NCBI GenBank assembly: GCA_964424035.1
Contig: CAYRHB010000038.1
Coordinates: 1 to 28,496, forward strand
Direction of reading: 5' to 3'
DNA from: Leptolinea sp964424035
GTDB taxonomy: Bacteria > Chloroflexota > Anaerolineae > Anaerolineales > Anaerolineaceae
DNA length: 28,496 nucleotides
Part shown: positions 1 through 8,135 of the stretch, in pieces
Numbering within the stretch: position 1 is the first letter of the stretch
Layout of the letters: the number at the start of each line of letters is the position of its first letter
Position numbers and translations under genes: made by a program
The notes under the pieces: generated by a model
What the model was told of the DNA's origin: nothing
Seen by the model: the letters and a program-made list of their open reading frames with translations, nothing else
Databases searched by the model: none

Positions 1-2
1 AG

Positions 3-746
3 GGTAATGTTTTTTTGATGTATGCAATCGCGGCTGTTATCGGGTTGTTGCTGGGGCTGATCAATGCCTGGTTAATCTATTCGTTCCGGTTACCCACATT
101 GATCGCGACACTGGGCACCCAGAGCCTGATCCGTGGTTTTATGCTGTTCTTTATTGACAGCCAGTATATTCGCAATATTCCAGCTGGAATGGCAAAGTTT
201 GGCAAAGCTCAATGGTTTGTAACCCAGATCGGAGACGGACCGGCAAAAACCAGCCTCCATCCGGGTTTCTTTATTCTTGTCGTTCTGGCTATAGTGGTTT
301 TCCTTATCATGAAGTTCACGATGGTCGGTCGAGGAATTTATGCCCTTGGAGGCGCACCTGAAGCTGCCGAGCGCACGGGTTTCAATACCCGTTGGATCAT
401 GTTCTTTATATACGGGTTTGTCGGGTTCCTTTCAGGTATTGGCGGGATGACATTTGGTGTTTTCTCGCGGCAAGCCAATCCATTTGACCTGGTCGGTACA
501 GAATTGGATGTTATTGCGGCTGTTGTACTCGGTGGAACGCTCATTACTGGCGGCCGGGGAACTGTGATTGGAACAATGCTGGGTGTTCTTTTGGTGACGG
601 TTTTGAAGAACAGCCTGATTCTGGTTGGTATTCCATCCGCATGGCAGAAAGTCGTTATCGGCATCGTTCTGATCATCGGTACCGGAATTCCCGCCTATCG
701 CGAGTTGAAAGCCCAAAAACAACTCAGTGCCAATATTGCCGAGTAA
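3..746 (+). CDS. Sugar ABC transporter permease, RbsC/LsrC type (5' end cut by window)
   Basis: Inner-membrane permease subunit of a ribose/rhamnose/AI-2-type (BPD_transp_2 family) ABC importer. The frame is open to the window edge: codons at positions 3-14 read in frame into the protein with no stop, so the TTG at 15 and ATG at 18 are probably internal. Visible are a segment of the form GLLLGLINAWLI followed by FRLPTLIATLGT, several hydrophobic helices, and the family loop ELDVIAAVVLGGTLITGGRG near the C-terminus (the EAA-like contact with the ATPase). It lies 24 bp before a second permease of the same family, so the two probably form a heterodimeric channel; the ATPase and binding protein should lie upstream, outside the window. 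The substrate cannot be read from the sequence. Confidence 0.9.
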   Translation, partial: GNVFLMYAIAAVIGLLLGLINAWLIYSFRLPTLIATLGTQSLIRGFMLFFIDSQYIRNIPAGMAKFGKAQWFVTQIGDGPAKTSLHPGFFILVVLAIVVFLIMKFTMVGRGIYALGGAPEAAERTGFNTRWIMFFIYGFVGFLSGIGGMTFGVFSRQANPFDLVGTELDVIAAVVLGGTLITGGRGTVIGTMLGVLLVTVLKNSLILVGIPSAWQKVVIGIVLIIGTGIPAYRELKAQKQLSANIAE

Positions 747-770
747 TACTAATTTGGAGTTATTCACAAT

Positions 771-1847
771 ATGAATCAACCTTCCTCTGTTTCGTCAAAA
801 GAAAAATCTCCTGCTGCGAAGGACCTGACCCGAACAGTTGTCAACTTATTAAAAAGTGATGAGAATATCACCCGATTGTTTGTCATCGTTTTTGCATTGT
901 TTGTCGTCATGAGCCTGGCACTGCCAAATGTGTTTTTAACAACGCAAAATTTTCAATCCATGTGCTTCCAGTTTTCAGAGATCGGCATCATGGCATTGGG
1001 GATCATGATCACCATGATCACCGGTGGTATTGACCTGTCAGTAAACGCAACAGCCAATCTTACCGGTATCACAGCCGGGTTAATTTTAACCAGTATGGCA
1101 CCAGCGGGTTCTTCACCGGCTACTGTGACTACGGCGATCATTCTGGCTGTGGTTGTTGGGTTAGTGGTTGGCCTTCTGGCTGGACTTCTGAACGGTTTTC
1201 TTATCTCGCGGGTTGGAATTACCCCGATCCTGGCAACATTGGGCACCATGACCCTCTTTTCCGGACTCTCAATCGGTATTACCAAGGGAACGGGAATATT
1301 TGGCATACCTGAATTCCAGGTTTTCGGGCAGGGATTTTTCTATGGTGTTCCCATTCCGTTGATCACATTTCTTGCCCTGTGTTTGATCATTTCTATCATC
1401 CTGAATCGCACAACACTGGGTATGCGCCTGTATCTTCTTGGAACGAACGCGGTCGCATCAAAATACTCGGGAATCAACAACCAGAATGTTCTTATGAAGG
1501 TTTACGCGATCAGCGGTATGTTATCTGCCGTAGCCGGGCTTGTCATTCTGGCCCGTACGAACTCGGCAAATGCAGATTATGGCGGATCGTATGTCCTGGC
1601 TGCGATTCTCATCGCGGTTCTGGGAGGTGTTGATCCGAACGGTGGGTTTGGGAAGATCTCCGGTATCATTCTCGCGATCCTGTCTTTGCAATTCCTGTCA
1701 ACCGGACTGCAAATGCTGTTGACGGAATACCGGGGTGCCAATTTCTTGAAAGAATTCTCCTGGGGGCTCCTGTTGATTGCGATCATGGTAATCAACTACT
1801 TGAGCGCACAGCGCAAGATGAAGGTCAGAGTAAAACATCAATCTTGA
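771..1847 (+). CDS. Sugar ABC transporter permease, RbsC/LsrD type
   Basis: Second BPD_transp_2 permease, 358 aa, close to the usual family length. A short cytoplasmic N-terminus is followed by about eight to ten hydrophobic helices. Family motifs seen are IMALGIMITMITGGIDLSV (roughly residues 70-90), the TPILATLGTM segment, and the C-terminal loop AAILIAVLGGVDPNGGFGK, which contacts the ATP-binding subunit. The ATG at 771 follows a GGAG ribosome-binding site at 756-759. The paired permeases followed by an FGGY kinase fit import of a free sugar or polyol that is phosphorylated inside the cell; LsrC/LsrD, RhaP/RhaQ and erythritol systems share this arrangement, so no substrate is assigned. Confidence 0.93.
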   Translation: MNQPSSVSSKEKSPAAKDLTRTVVNLLKSDENITRLFVIVFALFVVMSLALPNVFLTTQNFQSMCFQFSEIGIMALGIMITMITGGIDLSVNATANLTGITAGLILTSMAPAGSSPATVTTAIILAVVVGLVVGLLAGLLNGFLISRVGITPILATLGTMTLFSGLSIGITKGTGIFGIPEFQVFGQGFFYGVPIPLITFLALCLIISIILNRTTLGMRLYLLGTNAVASKYSGINNQNVLMKVYAISGMLSAVAGLVILARTNSANADYGGSYVLAAILIAVLGGVDPNGGFGKISGIILAILSLQFLSTGLQMLLTEYRGANFLKEFSWGLLLIAIMVINYLSAQRKMKVRVKHQS

Positions 1848-1878
1848 AGCAGTATCTTTTTCGACGCAACAATTCACT

Positions 1879-1912
1879 ACAGGAGCGAAGAGAAAGACCT
1901 CGCTCCTGTTTT
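1879..1912 (+). terminator. Possible intrinsic terminator or attenuating hairpin between permease and kinase
   Basis: A perfect 10-bp inverted repeat (ACAGGAGCGA, then TCGCTCCTGT) with an 11-nt loop is followed by only four T residues. It sits in the 94-bp gap between the second permease and the sugar kinase. The short U tract suggests partial termination, lowering kinase expression relative to the transporter, or an RNA-stabilising stem after the permease mRNA. Confidence 0.45.
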
Positions 1913-1941
1913 CAAACCATGCAGGCGGTTGAGGAGAAATC

Positions 1942-3471
1942 ATGGGAAAAGAGTATCTGCTTGGAATTGATATCGGAACCTATGAATCAAAAGGTGTGAT
2001 CGTAAATACAGCCGGCAAAGTAATCGCCAGCGCTGCCGTACCACATGAAATGCTGATCCCGCATCAGGGTTGGGCGGAACATGACGCGGAAAAGACCTGG
2101 TGGGGAGATTTTGTCACCCTGTCAAAGACTCTCCTGGATAAAAGCCACATATCTGCCGGTGAAATAGCCGGTATTGGCGTAAGCGCCATCGCACCGTGTA
2201 TGCTGCCGGTGGATGAACAGAATAATCCCCTGCGTATGGGGGTTCTGTATGGTGTGGATACACGCGCGGTTGAAGAAATTGATGAGATGAACGCGCGATT
2301 TGGCAACGAGTACTTGTTTGCCAGAACAGGAAACGCTCTTTCTTCCCAGGCTGTCGGTCCAAAGATTCTCTGGTTGAAGAAAAACGAACCCGAAATATAC
2401 CAAAAAACAGCGAAGTTTCTGACTGCTTCTTCTTTTATCGTTGCCCGGTTGACCGGTAGAGCCGTCATTGACCATCTCACTGCGTCATTTTTCACGCCAT
2501 TATATGATTTCTACGAAGGTAACTGGAGCGAAGAATTCTGTCAGGGGATCGTTGAAATAGACAGACTGCCGGAGATCGGCTGGGCTTGTGATCAGGCCGG
2601 GACAGTCTCTGCCGAGGCAGCCCGAATTACCGGGTTGATGGAAGGGACTCCGGTGAGTTTTGGGACGGCTGACGCTTCAGCGGAGGCTGTCAGTGTCGGT
2701 GTGGTGAAACCAGGCCAGATGATGCTGATGTATGGATCGACAATCTTTATGTACCTGGTAACTGCCGACCCCAAAGTGGATAGCCGTTTGTGGGCTGCCC
2801 GGTATCTCTTTCCGGGAACATCGGCATTTGCAGCTGGAATGGCCACCAGTGGATCCTTGACCCGTTGGTTTCGGGATCAGGTATCGAAAGATCTGGTTAA
2901 GATGGAGAAATCGGGTGGAGAAAACGCGTATGGTGCACTGGTCTCTGAAGCCAGTGTAATTCCGCCGGGGTCTGAAGGATTGGTTGTCCTCCCTTATTTT
3001 TCGGGAGAACGTACCCCCATTAATGATCCCAAAGCACGCGGCATGATCTTTGGATTGACATTGTCACACCAACGCGGACATTTATTCCGCGCCATTCTTG
3101 AAGGCATGGGGTATGGAGTCAGGCAACATTTTGAAGTAATGAAAGACATTGGCGTCATGCCATCAAGGGTAATTGCTGTTGGCGGTGGTACGAAGAACCC
3201 TCTCTGGTTGCAAGTGGTCACGAATATTACTGGAATGACCCAGGAAGTGCCTGCCGTAACTTTTGGCGCATCATATGGCGATGCATTTTTAGCCGGTATG
3301 GCTGTAAAACTCTTCCCCTCGTATGACCATATATCTACCTGGGTACAATACGACCGGATAATTCAACCGGATCCAAGACTATTTGACCAATATACCCGGT
3401 ACTATGACATCTACAGAGCTCTGTATGACACGAACAAGGACCTCATGGCTGAATTTCATACATTCAATTAG
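1942..3471 (+). CDS. FGGY-family carbohydrate kinase (xylulokinase-like)
   Basis: ATP-dependent sugar or polyol kinase, 509 aa, with the two actin-like FGGY domains. The N-terminal phosphate loop LLGIDIGTYESKGVI (residues 6-20) carries Asp10. GTADASAEAVSVG (241-253) carries the presumed catalytic base Asp244. LPYFSGERTP (349-358) and the GGGTKNP adenine-site motif (about 414-420) are typical of xylulokinase relatives. The start has a good ribosome-binding site (GAGGAGAAATC before ATG). It follows two sugar permeases in the same orientation and is closed by a strong terminator, so it probably phosphorylates the imported substrate. Xylulose, erythritol or AI-2 (LsrK is also FGGY) are all possible, and I do not choose between them. 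Confidence 0.9.
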   Translation: MGKEYLLGIDIGTYESKGVIVNTAGKVIASAAVPHEMLIPHQGWAEHDAEKTWWGDFVTLSKTLLDKSHISAGEIAGIGVSAIAPCMLPVDEQNNPLRMGVLYGVDTRAVEEIDEMNARFGNEYLFARTGNALSSQAVGPKILWLKKNEPEIYQKTAKFLTASSFIVARLTGRAVIDHLTASFFTPLYDFYEGNWSEEFCQGIVEIDRLPEIGWACDQAGTVSAEAARITGLMEGTPVSFGTADASAEAVSVGVVKPGQMMLMYGSTIFMYLVTADPKVDSRLWAARYLFPGTSAFAAGMATSGSLTRWFRDQVSKDLVKMEKSGGENAYGALVSEASVIPPGSEGLVVLPYFSGERTPINDPKARGMIFGLTLSHQRGHLFRAILEGMGYGVRQHFEVMKDIGVMPSRVIAVGGGTKNPLWLQVVTNITGMTQEVPAVTFGASYGDAFLAGMAVKLFPSYDHISTWVQYDRIIQPDPRLFDQYTRYYDIYRALYDTNKDLMAEFHTFN

Positions 3472-3537
3472 AAAAAGCAGGGATGATTAAAATTGCCGGA
3501 TTCTCTTGCTTAAAATCCAATATTTGGTAAGATTAAG

Positions 3538-3583
3538 GTGCAAGCGGACGGGTGCCCCCCTCACCCGGCTGCTTGCACTTTTT
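3538..3583 (+). terminator. Strong intrinsic terminator after the sugar kinase
   Basis: A 17-bp stem (arms 3538-3554 and 3562-3578, one A-G mismatch and one G-T pair) has a 7-nt C-rich loop and is followed by TTTTT at 3579-3583. It ends the plus-strand sugar operon. On the minus strand the same hairpin lies just past the GH114 stop codon but is followed only by CTTAATCTT, so it would stop minus-strand transcription less efficiently. Confidence 0.88.
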
Positions 3584-4421
3584 AATGACAAGTTTCGCGA
3601 AATACATCCAATTCGCGATTTTTCAACAAAATTGAAAAGCCAAGTTCTTTTGCTTCGGAACAATAGGGTGTTATTTTCCGGGTCAGGTCTGTATATTCAA
3701 CGGCAAAAACCGGTTTATCACGCTCAATAAATGAACTGGCAGAAGAACACCATCCTTCGGGGAAGCAGTCTTCCAGGATGGCGAAATCAAAATCATCCAC
3801 CAGATTGTTGATCTGGTCCGGATCGTTCTTCAGCCCGATGGATAGTCCCCTGGCATGTGCCAATTCTGCCAGCCAACGGTTGAAAGTCAGCTGGTCTTCT
3901 GCGGATAATGAAAAACCGGTCTCGTTTTGAAACCCGTCGAGATTGTCCGGTTCGATACCATCAAACCTCTTGCTTTGGCAAAGGTCGAACCGTGCCTGGA
4001 TCAAGGGTGCCAATTTGTCAATTTGGCGGATATCCAGCCATTTTTCTCCCGGCCAGCCTTCATAATCATCGCCGATCACTGAGGCAGGATATTGTTCCGC
4101 ATCCGGACGCCAGTCTTCCCAGGCGCCGGCATTGATGTAACAAATCGCAAATTTCCCACGTGCGTGGATATCCTTTATGGTTTCAACCGATGTGTCAAAC
4201 AGATCCAGGTCATATATGTCAACATCATCAATAAACTCAAAATCACCGGAAAATTGGATCTGCAACCTTTCTCCGATTTCGGGAGTCCAGTATTCCTTGC
4301 CGGTCAAGGGTTCCGGTGTGGAGTCAACAGGGGAACCTGTCAGCGGATTCCATGCAGTCAGGAAGAGAGCTAAGACACAGAGAAAATATCGTCTAAGGCC
4401 GGGCGAGGTAGTCACCTTCAA
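3582..4421 (-). CDS. Secreted GH114-family glycosidase (endo-alpha-1,4-polygalactosaminidase-like)
   Basis: About 279 aa with an N-terminal hydrophobic export signal (about residues 11-24), then a TIM-barrel of the GH114 (DUF297) family. Family hallmarks visible are DIYDLDLFDTS, ICYINAGAWEDWRPD (about 93-107), GWPGEKWLDIR, RFDGIEPDNLDGFQN (about 152-166, with the acidic residues expected at the active site), and GLSIGLKND. Founding members hydrolyse polygalactosamine in exopolysaccharide; the substrate here is unknown. The start is uncertain: TTG at 4421 lies 29 bp inside the 3' end of proA, and a GTG two codons later is equally possible; neither has a clear ribosome-binding site. The overlap makes it the last gene of the proBA transcript, probably translationally coupled. 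Confidence 0.85.
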   Translation of the reverse strand: MKVTTSPGLRRYFLCVLALFLTAWNPLTGSPVDSTPEPLTGKEYWTPEIGERLQIQFSGDFEFIDDVDIYDLDLFDTSVETIKDIHARGKFAICYINAGAWEDWRPDAEQYPASVIGDDYEGWPGEKWLDIRQIDKLAPLIQARFDLCQSKRFDGIEPDNLDGFQNETGFSLSAEDQLTFNRWLAELAHARGLSIGLKNDPDQINNLVDDFDFAILEDCFPEGWCSSASSFIERDKPVFAVEYTDLTRKITPYCSEAKELGFSILLKNRELDVFRETCH

Positions 4422-5661
4422 TAACCCATTTGTACGTCGTCAATTCACGTAATGCCATGGGACCGCGGGCATGCAACCGCTGGGTAGAAATAGCTACCTC
4501 GGCTCCGAGTCCCAATTGTGAACCATCAGTAAAACGCGTACTGGCATTGACATATACAGCCGAGGAATCAACCCGGCTGATAAACGCATCAGCATTCGCC
4601 CTGTTTTCCGTTAATATGCCGTCGGAATGAGAGGTTGAGTGTTGTGAAATATGATCAATCGCCTCATCCAATGAATTAACCACCTTAATTCCCAGTACAA
4701 GTGACAGCCATTCCATATCAAAATCATGTTCTCCGGCAGGGTGGACCGATGAAGGAAGCGGAGTGGGCAAATTGGCTGCTGCGGATTCATCCACGTGGAA
4801 TGTAACCCCATCCCCGGTCAATGCATTCACAAGCATGGGGATAAATTTTCCGGCAACCGAAGAGTGTACCAACACAGTATCCAGGGCGTTGCAAACACTG
4901 GGGCGTTGGATCTTTGCGTTGCGTACAACAGGTAAAGCCCTTTCAAGGTCGGCACTCTCGTCCACAAATAGATGACAGACACCAATACCTCCGGTGATAA
5001 CCGGAATTAAGCTGTTCTCGCGACAAAATTTGTGCAATGCTGATCCACCACGCGGGATTACAAGGTCGATTTCATTGTGTAATTTCAGAAGCTGAAAAAC
5101 CAGTTCCCGGTCAGAGCTATCCACAAACTGAACAGAGCCTTCAGGAAGACCAACCGCTTTTAATCCATTGTGGATTGCCTGGACAAGAGCACGGTTGGAG
5201 TTCAATGTTTCCCGGCTGCCACGGAGGATCACGGCGTTGCCGGATTTGATCGCCAATCCGGCTGCATCGACTGTGACATTTGGACGGGCTTCATAAATGA
5301 TGGCAAGGACTCCCATGGGAACCCGCTGCTTGCGGATTTTCAAACCATTGGGTAAATCCTGCTGATCAAATACTTCACCCACCGGATCGGGAAGTTCTGC
5401 CACCCGGCGAAGATCTGTGGTGATCCAACCGATACGCTCTTCGTTCAACAACAGGCGGTCGACAAAAGCCTCAGCCAGATTGTCTTTCTGAGCTTCGGAA
5501 ACATCCATTTTATTGGACGCCAGAATATGATTCTGGTTCTTTTCAATCTCAGCTGCGATGCTGATAAGTGCTGACCGGCGCGTTTCTGAACTGGATAATG
5601 CAAGCGACCTGGATGCTGTTCGAGCGGATTGGGCCAGAGCGTGAGGAGAGGTTGGAACCAT
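4393..5661 (-). CDS. proA: Gamma-glutamyl phosphate reductase
   Basis: Second enzyme of proline synthesis: NADPH-dependent reduction of glutamyl-5-phosphate to glutamate-5-semialdehyde in the cytoplasm. At 422 aa it is of usual length. The aldehyde-dehydrogenase-like fold is recognisable from VPMGVLAIIYEARPNVTVDA (about 114-133), KSGNAVILRGSRE (139-151), and the catalytic cysteine Cys257 in QRPSVCNALDTVLVH. The C-terminus has the family segment RFTDGSQLGLGAEVAISTQR. ATG at 5661 lies three bases after the proB stop. Being directly downstream of proB is the classical arrangement, as ProB hands its unstable product to ProA. proC is not in the window. Confidence 0.97.
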   Translation of the reverse strand: MVPTSPHALAQSARTASRSLALSSSETRRSALISIAAEIEKNQNHILASNKMDVSEAQKDNLAEAFVDRLLLNEERIGWITTDLRRVAELPDPVGEVFDQQDLPNGLKIRKQRVPMGVLAIIYEARPNVTVDAAGLAIKSGNAVILRGSRETLNSNRALVQAIHNGLKAVGLPEGSVQFVDSSDRELVFQLLKLHNEIDLVIPRGGSALHKFCRENSLIPVITGGIGVCHLFVDESADLERALPVVRNAKIQRPSVCNALDTVLVHSSVAGKFIPMLVNALTGDGVTFHVDESAAANLPTPLPSSVHPAGEHDFDMEWLSLVLGIKVVNSLDEAIDHISQHSTSHSDGILTENRANADAFISRVDSSAVYVNASTRFTDGSQLGLGAEVAISTQRLHARGPMALRELTTYKWVIEGDYLARP

Positions 5662-5664
5662 GGA

Positions 5665-6798
5665 TCAACCTTTCTGCCGTTTCGTGGATGGTTTTAATAG
5701 CAGCATGTTATTGTGATGAACGGCTTCATCACCTTCAGTGAATCCTAGAATTTCTTCGATCTCATCGGTTCGGCGGCCAATGATCTGCTTAAGATCAGAC
5801 GCGTCGTAATTGGTCATACCCAGAGCCACTTCTGCTCCAGAGACATCCAGGATACGGACAGTAGCCCCACGCGAGAAATCTCCTTGAATATCTTTTATTC
5901 CCACCGGCAGCAAACTACCACCCCGGCACAATGCCTGAGTTGCACCTTCGTCAATGGATAGAATTCCACCGTTTCGCTTTCCGGCGAGCAGGAAGCGTTT
6001 CCGGCTTTCCAGTTTTGACACGAGCGGTGGAAAAAGCGTACCCATTTCCATTCCTGTAGCGGCTTTGATGATGACGTCAGGTTCTGACCCGGATGTAATG
6101 ACCGCCCGTACACCTGCCCTGCGCGCCAGGTCTGCGGCACGCAATTTGGTCACCATACCACCGGTTCCGAGGTCGGTGTTTGACCCACCCGCTGCTTCCC
6201 AGTATTCTTCCGGTATCTCAGACTGTTCAACTACACGGATTAGCCGGGCATTTTTATCTTTTCGCGGGTCACCGGTATACAAGCCGACCTGGTCAGTTAG
6301 CAGGAGAAGGAGATCAGCTTCAACCAGACTGGCGACCAACGCGCATAAATTATCATTATCACCAAACCGGATTTCTTCCGTGGCAACCGTGTCATTTTCA
6401 TTAATAATGGGAACAACTCCCGCATCCAGCAGTTCTTCGATCGTACCCCGGGCATTGAGATAACGGTTGCGATTGGTCAGGTCTTCACGGGTCAACAATA
6501 CCTGGGCGCTCACCTGGCCGAACATACGGAAAAACTGGTCGTAAAAGGCGATCAAACGGGGTTGTCCGATGGCAGCCAGCATTTGTTTGCCGGGAGTAAA
6601 ACGGGGAGCTTCAGCCATGCTCATCGCCTCACGCCCTGCAGCGATCGCCCCTGAGGTGACCAATGCGACCTGTGCGCCGGATTCTTTCAATTGGATGATC
6701 TGCCGGGTGATATCAAATATACGGGGAATTGATAATCGCCTGGTCCCGGCTGTCAGAGTGGATGTGCCAACTTTAACGATGATCCGATGTGATTCCAT
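5665..6798 (-). CDS. proB: Glutamate 5-kinase with C-terminal PUA domain
   Basis: First enzyme of proline synthesis; it phosphorylates glutamate to glutamyl-5-phosphate. At 377 aa it is the full-length form. The amino-acid-kinase domain (about 1-260) shows IIVKVGTSTL at the N-terminus, LVTSGAIAAG, INENDTVATEEIRFGDND (substrate and metal contacts) and GGMVTKLRAADLARRAG. A PUA domain (about 278-365) follows, starting near KRFLLAGKRNGGILSIDEGA. Proline feedback inhibition is known in this family and cannot be judged here. The start at 6798 is six bases after the citrate synthase stop, so the gene is transcribed with that TCA-cycle gene, which supplies the carbon skeleton for glutamate. Confidence 0.97.
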   Translation of the reverse strand: MESHRIIVKVGTSTLTAGTRRLSIPRIFDITRQIIQLKESGAQVALVTSGAIAAGREAMSMAEAPRFTPGKQMLAAIGQPRLIAFYDQFFRMFGQVSAQVLLTREDLTNRNRYLNARGTIEELLDAGVVPIINENDTVATEEIRFGDNDNLCALVASLVEADLLLLLTDQVGLYTGDPRKDKNARLIRVVEQSEIPEEYWEAAGGSNTDLGTGGMVTKLRAADLARRAGVRAVITSGSEPDVIIKAATGMEMGTLFPPLVSKLESRKRFLLAGKRNGGILSIDEGATQALCRGGSLLPVGIKDIQGDFSRGATVRILDVSGAEVALGMTNYDASDLKQIIGRRTDEIEEILGFTEGDEAVHHNNMLLLKPSTKRQKG

Positions 6799-6804
6799 GT
6801 GAGC

Positions 6805-8133
6805 TTACATTTCCACTTCTATTGTATCCGGTTTCCCGGCGACTCTTTCCTCCAGCATGGCAGTGGTCAATGATTTCGGGCGTTCAATCGGTTTATTCAA
6901 GGCGCGTGCCCAGACCGAATGGGCAGAGATGCCCAGAATCCGGGAAACACCAAATAGCACTGTATAAAAGTCAAATTCGCGCACCCCATAATGGTATTGC
7001 AGAGTGCCATTGATGGCATCCACATTGGGATACGGGTTCTTCACTTTTCCGGTCTCTTTCAACACATCGGGAAGCACTTCGAAAACCCGGCAGACCAATT
7101 GATACAGTTCATCATTGGGTAGATATTTTTGGGCAAACTCATACTGGGCTGTAAATCGTGGGTCGGTTGTACGAAGCACTGCATGCCCGTAACCGGGAAT
7201 GACCCTTCCGGATGCCAGTTCATTGCGTGCAAATTCAGCCATCTCTTCCCTGGTTGGCAGGGCATCGAAGCTGTTATAAACTTTCAGCAACCAACGCAGG
7301 CATTCCTGGTTCGCCAGTCCGTGCAACGGGCCGGCCAGTCCGTTCATGGCTGCAGAGGCGGTCAGATAAATATCTGATAAAGCGGAATTTACCAGATGAG
7401 CTGTGTGTGCAGAAACATTCGCACCCTCGTGGTCTGAATGCAGAAGGAAGAACAACCGGCATAGTTCTTCATATTCATGGTTGTTGGGATTTTCTATCAT
7501 GTGGGCAAAATTACCACTCCAATCCAGGTTCGGATCAGGCATAATGACGGCTCCGTCACGGTATTTCCAATTGTAAATAAAGGCGGCCAGCGCGGGAAGT
7601 TTGGCTGTCAACCGGATGGAATCATCCAATGTGGGGATCCAGTAATCTGACTTGGAAATTCCTTCGTTATACCGCCGTGTGAATTCCGATTCGGTTTGTA
7701 GTGCAAGAATTCCCTGTGAAAAAAGGGTCATCGGGTGTGTGGTGCGGGGCATTGAACGGATCATGCTAATGACATGGTCTGGAATTTCGCTGTGCTTTTT
7801 CCATTCATCTTCCACCTGCATGGCTAGGTCAAAATCCGGCATTTCGTCTGTTAAAAGAAGGTAATACAATCCACCCGCCATTGGAAATTCACATCCATCC
7901 AGGCGGGGAAGTTTTTCCAGGACTTCCGGAATGGTATATCCTCTGAGGCGGATTCCTTCAAATGGATCAACATAGGATATATCAGTTACCTGGATCTGAA
8001 CCCCCCGGATACCCTGGTAAATTTGACTGATCGTAACATCACAGACTTTAAAATCCCGGTACTCTTTTACGAGCCGGTTTACGCGGTCGCGCCACGATGG
8101 AAGGATATCGGCGATACGGTCATGAAGGATCAT
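6805..8133 (-). CDS. Citrate synthase, eukaryotic/mitochondrial-like type
   Basis: Condenses acetyl-CoA and oxaloacetate to citrate. At 442 aa it matches the mitochondrial-like type rather than the hexameric GltA type of enterobacteria. Catalytic residues fall in the expected motifs: His in GPLHGLANQE, His in PGYGHAVLR, and Asp in PNVDAINGTL. Other mitochondrial-like blocks are SDHEGANVSAHTAHLV, ASAAMNGLAG and FYTVLFGVSRILG. ATG at 8133 has a strong GGAG ribosome-binding site at 8142-8139 inside the end of the IclR gene, only two bases separating the genes. It lies second in the iclR-citrate synthase-proB-proA-GH114 operon. Bacterial enzymes of this type are known from Geobacteraceae and other lineages. 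Confidence 0.96.
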   Translation of the reverse strand: MILHDRIADILPSWRDRVNRLVKEYRDFKVCDVTISQIYQGIRGVQIQVTDISYVDPFEGIRLRGYTIPEVLEKLPRLDGCEFPMAGGLYYLLLTDEMPDFDLAMQVEDEWKKHSEIPDHVISMIRSMPRTTHPMTLFSQGILALQTESEFTRRYNEGISKSDYWIPTLDDSIRLTAKLPALAAFIYNWKYRDGAVIMPDPNLDWSGNFAHMIENPNNHEYEELCRLFFLLHSDHEGANVSAHTAHLVNSALSDIYLTASAAMNGLAGPLHGLANQECLRWLLKVYNSFDALPTREEMAEFARNELASGRVIPGYGHAVLRTTDPRFTAQYEFAQKYLPNDELYQLVCRVFEVLPDVLKETGKVKNPYPNVDAINGTLQYHYGVREFDFYTVLFGVSRILGISAHSVWARALNKPIERPKSLTTAMLEERVAGKPDTIEVEM

Positions 8134-8135
8134 GT

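Noticed and set aside
5954..6463. A 169-codon plus-strand frame opposite proB
   Set aside because: It mirrors conserved proB codons on the other strand, and the product is Arg/Ser-rich with no family resemblance.
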